Shown here in pieces: positions 1 through 5,217 of a stretch of 9,857 bases of DNA. The first letter of the stretch is position 1. Each line of letters starts with the position of its first letter. The position numbers and the translations under genes are program-made. The stretch is from Acidobacteriaceae bacterium. Lineage in GTDB: Bacteria; Acidobacteriota; Terriglobia; Terriglobales; Acidobacteriaceae. Where the stretch lies: NCBI GenBank assembly GCA_030039895.1, contig JASHUR010000342.1, positions 1-9,857 of the forward strand, read 5' to 3'. The notes beneath the pieces were generated by a model that ran no database searches, was not told the origin of the DNA, and worked only from the letters and a program-made list of their open reading frames with translations.

Positions 1-869
1 CCAAAGAGGCTGGCGTTCAGGGGCCCTATTACAGTTTTGCGACGTGGTTCTTTGATTATGACAATGACGGATGGCCCGATCTGTTTGTGACAAGCTACTT
101 CAACTCCATGGACCAGGTGATGCGCAGCGCGCTGGGCATGCCGGTGCATGTGGAGACGCTTAAGCTGTACCGGAATCTGCACAACGGTGCTTTTGAGGAC
201 GTGACGAAGAAGGTTGGCCTGGACAAGGTGTGGATGCCGATGGGGTCGAACTTCGGCGACATCGACAACGACGGGTACCTGGATATTTATCTGGGGCAGG
301 GACAGCCATCATTTACGGGGATGGTGCCGCATATTCTGTACAGGAATGTCGACGGCAAGCGTTTTGTGGATGTGACGGCGGCGACGGAAACGGGCGAGCT
401 GCACAAGGGCCACTCGATTGCATTTGCTGACCTGGAGCGTGACGGGTATGAGGACATCGTGGCCTTGACAGGCGGGGCCGTTCCGGCGGACAAGCACGTG
501 ATGCTGGTATTCCGGAATCCGGGGAACGGGAACGACTGGATCAACGTGAAGCTGATCGGAGTGAAGACGAACCGGACCGCTGTGGGCGCGCAGATCAAGG
601 TGACGGTGCAGGACGGCAATGGGCCGGAACGAGCGATTTACAGGAGAGTGGGAGAGAACAGCTCGTTCGGAGGGAATCCGCTGGAGCAGCACATTGGGCT
701 GGGGCCGCACGCAAAGATTGTGTCGCTGGACATATGGTGGCCGGCGAGCAATACACGGCAGCACTTCACCGATGTGAAGAAGGACGAGTTCATCTCGATC
801 AAAGAATTTGCGAAGAGCTACACAAAGCTGTACCGGCCGATGGCCCGGATTGGTGGGACGTCGAAGTAG
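1..869 (+). CDS. CRTAC1-type FG-GAP/VCBS repeat protein with ASPIC/UnbV domain, 3' part
   Basis: The reading frame is open to the left edge (first full codon at 3), so only the last 288 residues are present and the start lies outside the window. Three FG-GAP/VCBS-type calcium-binding loops are visible: FDYDNDGWPDLF (fragment residues 17-28), GDIDNDGYLDIY (about 85-96) and ADLERDGYEDIV (about 142-153). Such Asp/Asn-rich loops form blades of an extracellular beta-propeller. The C-terminal part, about 179-268 (from WINVKLIGVKTNR through GENSSFGGNP to WWPASNTRQHF), matches the ASPIC/UnbV domain that ends CRTAC1-like proteins. Members are usually exported and are abundant in Acidobacteriota and Planctomycetota; their biochemical role is mostly unknown, so none is assigned. 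A signal peptide cannot be checked. The gene converges on the VKOR gene with 14 bases between the stops and no obvious terminator. Confidence 0.9.
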   Translation, partial: KEAGVQGPYYSFATWFFDYDNDGWPDLFVTSYFNSMDQVMRSALGMPVHVETLKLYRNLHNGAFEDVTKKVGLDKVWMPMGSNFGDIDNDGYLDIYLGQGQPSFTGMVPHILYRNVDGKRFVDVTAATETGELHKGHSIAFADLERDGYEDIVALTGGAVPADKHVMLVFRNPGNGNDWINVKLIGVKTNRTAVGAQIKVTVQDGNGPERAIYRRVGENSSFGGNPLEQHIGLGPHAKIVSLDIWWPASNTRQHFTDVKKDEFISIKEFAKSYTKLYRPMARIGGTSK

Positions 870-883
870 TGGCAGGCAGTGGA

Positions 884-1288
884 TTATGCGGTTTGTTTTC
901 GCCTGCCGAGGAACATCCAGACAATCGAAAACAGGGTGATGAGCGCGATGATGACCTGCGAGCAGACGCAGTACAGGCACCAGACTTCGAGGACGTGTGC
1001 CTCAATGTTGGAAAGATAGAGCGCGAAGCCCAGGCCGATGACGGCAGCGGCGAGTGTGATGTTACGGCGGCGGAAGAATGCAAACAGAGCCAGCGCAACA
1101 TAGCCTGCGATGCCAATGGCAGCGACCGGAATGTGAGCGATCATGGAATAGCGGCTATGGTTGACGATGCCGCAGTCCCAGTGAGAGTTGATGTCGCACG
1201 GCTCGACGGCGTTGGAGTAGTGGACTTGAAGGGCGAGGGCGGAGACAACGATGCCGCAGACAGCCAGGAAAGCGATGATATAGCGCAT
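884..1288 (-). CDS. VKOR-family membrane thiol oxidoreductase
   Basis: A 134-residue integral membrane protein. Bacterial VKOR proteins reoxidise a periplasmic thioredoxin-fold partner and pass the electrons to quinone, replacing DsbB. The family layout is clear: four hydrophobic helices (about 3-24, 50-72, 77-94, 107-127); a periplasmic loop between helices 1 and 2 with a cysteine pair (Cys31, Cys39) followed by VNHSRYS; and the redox-active CLYC (Cys104-Cys107) at the start of helix 4. A further Cys109 is unusual. Length fits the minimal VKOR domain; no thioredoxin domain is fused to it. The ATG has GGAGG at 1301-1305, 12 bases upstream. It is divergent from the DsbA-like gene at 1418, with a 129-base shared intergenic region in which I see no convincing promoter. 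The neighbour is the likely redox partner (inference). Confidence 0.9.
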   Translation of the reverse strand: MRYIIAFLAVCGIVVSALALQVHYSNAVEPCDINSHWDCGIVNHSRYSMIAHIPVAAIGIAGYVALALFAFFRRRNITLAAAVIGLGFALYLSNIEAHVLEVWCLYCVCSQVIIALITLFSIVWMFLGRRKQTA

Positions 1289-1401
1289 TAAACGACAATT
1301 CCTCCAGCGGGGTTGGGTGACAGCCGCAACTGTGCCCCGTCCATAGTGTAAGTGTTAAGGTGTTGGCTGTGTACGCTGCCTGCGTGTTGCGGCGGAATTT
1401 T

Positions 1402-1408
1402 GAGGAAG
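1402..1408 (+). promoter_or_regulatory. Ribosome binding site fixing the DsbA-like start
   Basis: The purine-rich GAGGAAG lies 9 bases before the ATG at 1418. This favours 1418 over the in-frame codon at 1352, which would add 22 cysteine-rich residues in front of an otherwise ordinary signal peptide. Confidence 0.6.
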
Positions 1409-1417
1409 CGAGATAAG

Positions 1418-2050
1418 ATGAAGTTACAGGCTATGATTCGTAAATTTGCAGTTTTTCTTGCAGGCATTTCACTGTTGATGGGCGCTTCGATGAGCGTGGC
1501 TCAGACCAAGGAGCAGGTGCTGAAGCCTCCGCCGGGAGCGCATGTGGCGATTGTTGAGTTCGCCGATTTGGAATGTCCGATGTGCGGGCGGGAGAACCCG
1601 GTACTGATGGCGGCGGTGGCAAAGTACCACGTGCCGTGGATACGGCATGACTTCCCGCTGCGGTTCCACGTATGGAGCTTTCAGGCAGCGGTGAACGCGC
1701 GCTGGTTCGACACGCAGGGCCATGATCTGGGCAACGAATACCGCGATGCGGTGTTTGCCAACCAGATCAACATTGAGACCAAGGATGATCTGCGGCAGTT
1801 TACGCAGAAGTTTGCGCAGCAGCATGGGGTGCAAATGCCGTTCCTGATTGATCCGCAGGGCAAGCTGGCGGCTGCGGTCAAGGACGACTATTTGCTGGGC
1901 GAGCGGCTGGGCGTGCATGAGACGCCGACGGCGTGGGTGGTGACCGACGGCACCGGCGGCGCAGCGCGCTGGACCCAGGTACAGAACTTCGACGACCTGT
2001 ACACGATGTTGGACCAGGCGATTGAAGAGACAAGCCACGGACGGAAGTAG
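1418..2050 (+). CDS. Secreted DsbA-like thioredoxin-fold protein (CPMC active site)
   Basis: A 210-residue protein of the DsbA/Thioredoxin_4 type, predicted to act outside the cytoplasmic membrane as a thiol-disulfide oxidase or isomerase. Residues 1-29 form a Sec signal peptide: basic start (MKLQAMIRK), hydrophobic core (FAVFLAGISLLMGA), and a likely cut near SVAQ. The thioredoxin fold begins at VAIVEFADLECPMC, with the redox motif CPMC at 53-56. The P80-L81-R82-F83-H84 region and following helix are typical of the DsbA helical insert. The cis-proline loop is ETPTAWVV, with Thr169-Pro170 before the last strand. Its divergent VKOR neighbour is the natural reoxidising partner. The start at 1418 is chosen from the GAGGAAG site and the signal peptide. 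A probable terminator follows at 2060-2097. Substrates are unknown, and oxidase versus reductase function cannot be decided from the motif alone. Confidence 0.88.
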   Translation: MKLQAMIRKFAVFLAGISLLMGASMSVAQTKEQVLKPPPGAHVAIVEFADLECPMCGRENPVLMAAVAKYHVPWIRHDFPLRFHVWSFQAAVNARWFDTQGHDLGNEYRDAVFANQINIETKDDLRQFTQKFAQQHGVQMPFLIDPQGKLAAAVKDDYLLGERLGVHETPTAWVVTDGTGGAARWTQVQNFDDLYTMLDQAIEETSHGRK

Positions 2051-2059
2051 CGCGATCGA

Positions 2060-2097
2060 CGCGGCCGGCTGCGATGTCCGTGGCCGGCGCGATTTTT
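2060..2097 (+). terminator. Probable intrinsic terminator after the DsbA-like gene
   Basis: A GC-rich inverted repeat pairs 2060-2069 (CGCGGCCGGC) with 2083-2091 (GCCGGCGCG), nine base pairs with one bulged G and a 13-base loop. TTTTT at 2093-2097 follows. It begins 10 bases after the stop codon, where a Rho-independent terminator would be expected. Folding energy was not computed. Confidence 0.55.
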
Positions 2098-2173
2098 CTG
2101 GAGGCATTTTGGAATGTGCAGTGTGTGAAGGATGTCCAGCGTCCGAACCGAGCCGATGACCGGTAATTGCTTC

Positions 2174-2190
2174 GAATGTCCGCGACATTC
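2174..2190. promoter_or_regulatory. Perfect 7-3-7 palindrome, candidate operator
   Basis: GAATGTC-CGC-GACATTC is a perfect inverted repeat 30 bases before the M24 peptidase start. It ends just before a possible -10 hexamer TAGACT (2194-2199) and so would lie in the promoter spacer, a usual place for a dimeric repressor. The -35 element is poor (TTCGAA at 2171-2176 gives 17-base spacing). No regulator is encoded nearby, and the match to any known operator is unproven. Confidence 0.35.
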
Positions 2191-2220
2191 TCGTAGACTT
2201 GGAGTATCGGGGGACATCTT

Positions 2221-3402
2221 ATGCAATTGGAGCTGATCCAGGCAGCACTGCGTGAACGGGCGATTGACGCCTGGTTGTTCTACGACCATCATCACCGCGA
2301 TCCGATTGCATACCGGATTCTCGGGCTTCCTGAAAATGCGCTTGTGACTCGGCGCTGGTACTACCTGATTCCCGCCGAGGGAGAGCCGCGCAAGCTGGTG
2401 CACCGCATTGAGGCTGGGAGGCTGGACACGCTGCCGGGGTCGAAGGGCGTGTATTCGTCGTGGCAGGAGCTGGAAATGGGGACGGCCGCGCTGGTGGACT
2501 CATACCAGCGGATCGCGATGCAGTATTCGCCGCTGAACCAGATCATGTATGTCTCACTGGTGGATGCGGGGACGGTGGAAGTGCTGCGCGGGCTGGGCAA
2601 GACGGTGGTGAGCTCGGCGGACCTGGTGAGCAGATTTGAGGCAGTGCTGACGGAAGAGCAGATCACGAGCCACTATGACGCGCAGGCGGCGCTGGATGAG
2701 ATTCTTGCGGCGGGGTTTGACGAGATCGGGCGCAGGGTGCGATCGATCTTTGGTGAGGGCGGCCGCCTGACCGAGTATGACATGGTGGTATGGCTGCAGG
2801 AGGCGATGCGGCGCGCGAACCTGACGTGGGAGAACGGGCCGAATGTCTCAGTGAATGAGAACAGCGCGGACTCACACTACGAGCCCACGGCAGAGACCGC
2901 CAGGGAGATTCACGCGGGCGACTTTGTGCTGATCGATATCTGGGCGCGGAAGAATCGTCCGGGCACCTGCTACTACGACATTACCTGGACGGGCGTGGTG
3001 GGGCGCGAGCCGAACGAGCGCGAACAGCGGGTCTTCGGGGTGGTGAAGACGGCGCGTGATGCGACGGTGCGCCGCGTAAGCGACGCGTTTGCAGCGGGAG
3101 AAGCGCTTGCCGGCTGGCAGGCGGACGATGCGTCGCGCTCGGTGATCGAGCAGGCGGGATTCGGCGAGTTTTTCACGCACCGAACGGGACATAACATCGG
3201 CAACATCCTGCATGGAAACGGCGCGAACCTGGACAACCTGGAGACGCATGACGAGCGGCTGATTCTGCCGAACACATGTTTTTCTGTCGAACCGGGAATT
3301 TACCTGGACACGTTCGGTATCCGCAGCGAGGTGAATGTGATCGCGGCTCTGGGACGCGCGGCGACGACGGGACGGGTGCAGCAGGAGCTGGTGAGGATCT
3401 AG
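2221..3402 (+). CDS. M24-family metallopeptidase (Xaa-Pro aminopeptidase/prolidase-like)
   Basis: A 393-residue cytosolic protein with the two-part layout of M24B peptidases: an N-terminal creatinase/prolidase-type domain (about 1-145) and a C-terminal pita-bread metal domain (about 150-390). All five expected dimetal ligands can be placed: Asp239 (DFVLIDIW), Asp253 (YYDITWT), His324 (HRTGHNIG), Glu357 (FSVEPGIY) and Glu370 (GIRSEVNV). His320 fits the conserved substrate-side histidine. Such enzymes cut the bond before a proline or hydrolyse Xaa-Pro dipeptides, commonly with Mn or Co. The early HHHRDP stretch and TCYYDITWT rather than a DxG-type ligand context suggest a divergent subfamily, so the substrate is uncertain. 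There is no signal peptide. The ATG at 2221 follows a GGGGGA-rich leader. A palindrome lies upstream and a heptamer repeat begins eight bases after the stop. Confidence 0.88.
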   Translation: MQLELIQAALRERAIDAWLFYDHHHRDPIAYRILGLPENALVTRRWYYLIPAEGEPRKLVHRIEAGRLDTLPGSKGVYSSWQELEMGTAALVDSYQRIAMQYSPLNQIMYVSLVDAGTVEVLRGLGKTVVSSADLVSRFEAVLTEEQITSHYDAQAALDEILAAGFDEIGRRVRSIFGEGGRLTEYDMVVWLQEAMRRANLTWENGPNVSVNENSADSHYEPTAETAREIHAGDFVLIDIWARKNRPGTCYYDITWTGVVGREPNEREQRVFGVVKTARDATVRRVSDAFAAGEALAGWQADDASRSVIEQAGFGEFFTHRTGHNIGNILHGNGANLDNLETHDERLILPNTCFSVEPGIYLDTFGIRSEVNVIAALGRAATTGRVQQELVRI

Positions 3403-3409
3403 GCAGCGC

Positions 3410-3465
3410 AGCCAGCAGCCAACGGGCGATAGCGAATAGGCAACAGGCAATAGCCAGTGGGCAGT
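3410..3465 (+). repeat. Degenerate heptanucleotide tandem repeat, about 8 units
   Basis: Read in sevens from 3410 the units are AGCCAGC, AGCCAAC, GGGCGAT, AGCGAAT, AGGCAAC, AGGCAAT, AGCCAGT and GGGCAGT, giving an approximate consensus AGGCAAT. The array fills most of the 89-base gap between the M24 gene and the next membrane protein gene. An extra AGGCAGC unit at 3401-3407 overlaps the stop codon and is out of phase by two bases. It looks like an old, decayed microsatellite. Confidence 0.6.
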
Positions 3466-3474
3466 CTGGAGTGC

Positions 3475-3483
3475 TGGTATAGT
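3475..3483 (+). promoter_or_regulatory. Extended -10 promoter element (TGGTATAGT)
   Basis: TG-G-TATAGT is a near-consensus extended -10 element. The hexamer (3478-3483) ends eight bases before the ATG at 3492, so a start point about seven bases downstream (near 3490) would give a leaderless or nearly leaderless mRNA. No good -35 is present at 16-18 bases upstream, where the heptamer repeat ends. Confidence 0.4.
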
Positions 3484-3491
3484 CGAAAGAG

Positions 3492-3902
3492 ATGGCCTCG
3501 AAGGTTCAAGTACCTGCGAAGACGCAGAGTTCATCGCAGGGATTCGTATATCTGGCATTGCTTTTGGGCTGGCTGGTTCCGGGCGCAGGGCACCTGCTGA
3601 CCGGGCGGTGGGTGCGCGCGCTGCTGCTGTTTGCGGCGATCACGGCCATGTTCTGGCTGGGCATTGCAATGCAGGGCAAGCTGTATGCCCCGAACACGGG
3701 CGACATTCTTGAAATGCTGGGGTTTGTGGGTGACGTCGGGAACGGACTCTTCTACGCGCTGGGACGGATGATCGGCCTGGGTCAAATCCCGGTGCAGACA
3801 GTGACGGCCGACTACGGGACGAAGTTTATTGTGGTCGCGGGGCTGCTGAATTTTATCTCCGCAGTTGACGCGCATAACCTTCGCATTGGCAGGAAGGCCT
3901 GA
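3492..3902 (+). CDS. Small multi-pass membrane protein (DUF6677-like)
   Basis: A 136-residue protein with a short hydrophilic N-terminus and about four hydrophobic segments (18-31, 41-60, 73-95, 109-126), ending in a basic tail (RIGRKA). The segment LGWLVPGAGHLLTGRWVRALLLF (24-47) resembles the proline-glycine turn of TM2-like small membrane proteins. The end, FIVVAGLLNFISAVDAHN (112-129), reminds me of the uncharacterised DUF6677 family; that name is from memory and unverified. Function is unknown. No normal Shine-Dalgarno is placed correctly, since GAAAGA almost touches the ATG, while an extended -10 lies eight bases upstream, which suggests a leaderless transcript. Its stop overlaps the start of a second small membrane protein (TGATG), so the two are probably coupled in translation and may work together. 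Confidence 0.75.
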   Translation: MASKVQVPAKTQSSSQGFVYLALLLGWLVPGAGHLLTGRWVRALLLFAAITAMFWLGIAMQGKLYAPNTGDILEMLGFVGDVGNGLFYALGRMIGLGQIPVQTVTADYGTKFIVVAGLLNFISAVDAHNLRIGRKA

Positions 3903-4081
3903 TGTACTCACCCTCACACTTTACCGCGGTGCTGCTGTTTGCCACTTTTGCGTCAGTGGTCTTCGGGATCACGCAGCGCTCAACCCCCAAGGCAATGCTT
4001 CGCTACGGAGCATTTTGCTGGGCCTGCTTTGTGGGCGTGGTGATTGCGGCCAGTTGGTTGATGTATTTCGTCAAGAAATAA
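3902..4081 (+). CDS. 59-residue two-helix membrane protein, translationally coupled
   Basis: A short ORF starts with ATG at 3902 inside the stop codon of the preceding gene (TGATG) and ends at TAA 4079-4081. It encodes MYSPSHFTAVLLFATFASVV... with two clear hydrophobic helices (about 7-24 and 38-56), a basic loop between them (QRSTPKAMLR) and a basic end (MYFVKK). The positive loop and C-terminus suggest a hairpin with both on the cytoplasmic side, although the N-terminus is uncharged. The frame is free of stops, reads as credible membrane protein, and is joined by a one-base overlap to an apparently related gene, all of which support a real gene. No family is recognised. It could be a small subunit or stabiliser of the upstream membrane protein (inference). 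Confidence 0.7.
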   Translation: MYSPSHFTAVLLFATFASVVFGITQRSTPKAMLRYGAFCWACFVGVVIAASWLMYFVKK

Positions 4082-4084
4082 ACA

Positions 4085-4111
4085 GCGAAAAGCCGGCTCG
4101 CTGAAGAGCGG
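4085..4111 (-). terminator. Weak possible terminator after the GNAT gene
   Basis: On the minus strand, directly after the GNAT stop, CCGCTC (4111-4106) can pair with GAGCCGG (4099-4093, one bulge) across a six-base loop, followed by CTTTTC. The stem is only six pairs. An alternative perfect hairpin, CAGCGA/TCGCTG (4083-4088 with 4098-4103), competes with it. Confidence 0.3.
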
Positions 4112-5104
4112 TCAGTGGCTTGGCGCGCTTCCGCCGGGCTTTTCCCACAGCATGGCGTCGAAGTCCTGGATGATATTGAAGTCGGCGCGGCGGTAAAGCG
4201 AGACGGCGCCTTCATTCTCGGCGGTAACCGTGAGGGTCAGGGCGCGGAAGCCCTCAGCCCTGAGGCTCAATGCACATTCTTCAAGAAGCATGCGTCCGAG
4301 GCCGCGGCTGCGCTCCTCCCTTGCAACGCAGAGCTGGGTGATGTGGGCGACGTCTTCGCGGACGCGCGAGCAGAGGACGAGCCCGGCGAAATCCTTTGTG
4401 GAGCGGCGGACGAGGACGCGTGAGGACGCAGCGTTGAAGTATCCGCAGCCGGGAAAGCGAACGATATTGTGCAGGAAGCGGAGCGAGCCGGCGGTTGAGC
4501 GGTACTGGTCGTTGATATGGCTGTCGAGATGGCTGCTGTAGGCCGACGAAATGAGCCGCGCCGCTGCGTTGAAGTCTTCTTCGCGCCAGGGGCGGAGCTC
4601 GAGGTCAGAGCGGTTTGAATCCATGACGGGCGGGATTGTGGCGATCAGGTCGCGGCGCATGAACAGACGCCGGTAAACGCTGAACCCTGCCTCGGAAAAG
4701 ACCGGAGCGAGCTGGCCGTGGGAGTGGAGCAGCAACTGCGACTCGATGCGTTCGATGCCGGGAGAGTTCTGGAGCAGCTCGAGAAGGCTTTTGAGGAGCA
4801 GGGACTCGACTTCGGAAGCGCTCGACTCATTGTTCTGGGGCAGGAGAGCAAAGACGTCGCCGATGACGGCTTTGTGCTCTTCATAGACGCAGAAGACGTA
4901 GCCGGACACGCGGCCATTCTCAACGGCGACATAGCCGGGCAGGACGCGCGAGTCAAGATATTGAAGTAGAAGATTTGCGGAAGGCCGATAGTCCCACTCA
5001 AGCCGCTGGCTCCAGACGCGCGCCTCGGAATCGAGCAGCGGCCTGAGGTTGGCCGCGGAGAAGTGGCGAAGGTCGAGGATTTCGAGTTGGAGCGCGGAAG
5101 CCAT
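4112..5104 (-). CDS. GNAT-family N-acetyltransferase with degenerate N-terminal GNAT-like half
   Basis: A 330-residue protein, about twice the size of a single GNAT domain. The C-terminal half (about 168-320) is a standard GNAT fold: ITQLCVAREERSRGLGRML holds acetyl-CoA-binding motif A (R265-x-x-G268-x-G270), and AENEGAVSLYRRADF (295-309) is motif B. The N-terminal half (about 7-155) has the same rhythm (GYVAVENGRVSGYVFCV, a long helix, then a final GFSVYRRLFMRRDL strand) but lacks the R/QxxGxG loop, so it is probably a non-catalytic GNAT-like domain. RimI-like proteins acetylate protein N-termini and others small amines; the substrate cannot be told here. An in-frame TAG upstream rules out a longer start. 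There is no Shine-Dalgarno within 20 bases, but a -10-like TAGAAT lies nine bases before the ATG. The gene is 113 bases downstream of the glycosyltransferase stop and probably has its own promoter. Confidence 0.82.
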   Translation of the reverse strand: MASALQLEILDLRHFSAANLRPLLDSEARVWSQRLEWDYRPSANLLLQYLDSRVLPGYVAVENGRVSGYVFCVYEEHKAVIGDVFALLPQNNESSASEVESLLLKSLLELLQNSPGIERIESQLLLHSHGQLAPVFSEAGFSVYRRLFMRRDLIATIPPVMDSNRSDLELRPWREEDFNAAARLISSAYSSHLDSHINDQYRSTAGSLRFLHNIVRFPGCGYFNAASSRVLVRRSTKDFAGLVLCSRVREDVAHITQLCVAREERSRGLGRMLLEECALSLRAEGFRALTLTVTAENEGAVSLYRRADFNIIQDFDAMLWEKPGGSAPSH

Positions 5105-5113
5105 CGCGTTCGA

Positions 5114-5119
5114 ATTCTA
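5114..5119 (-). promoter_or_regulatory. -10 promoter element (TAGAAT) next to the GNAT start
   Basis: On the minus strand TAGAAT ends nine bases before the ATG at 5104, inside the A-rich run AACAACAAAATAGAAT. A start point seven bases on, near 5107, would leave a leader of only about three bases. No good -35 is seen at 17 bases. The GGGGGA (about 5130-5135) is too far upstream to serve this ATG as a ribosome binding site. Confidence 0.35.
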
Positions 5120-5217
5120 TTTTGTTGTTCCCCCAGTTTCGCAGGTGGATGATTCAGTTTGACATTAATCCGGCATTCACACACCGGCGGTCAAGCGTGA
5201 GTGTCGTAACTAACTGA

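Noticed and set aside
1352..1417. Upstream in-frame start of the DsbA-like gene giving 22 extra residues
   Set aside because: It has no ribosome site and would put a cysteine-rich stretch before a normal signal peptide; the GAGGAAG site favours 1418.
2098..2220. Search for a tRNA or small RNA between the terminator and the M24 gene
   Set aside because: TTCGAATG at 2171-2178 recalls a T-loop, but no acceptor or anticodon stems can be formed; only the palindrome stands out.
3410..3465. CRISPR-like array
   Set aside because: Units are seven bases with no spacers, so this is a tandem microsatellite and not a CRISPR.
2872..3558. 228-codon minus-strand frame across the end of the M24 gene
   Set aside because: It covers the catalytic Asp, His and Glu motifs of the peptidase on the other strand and shows no recognisable domain.
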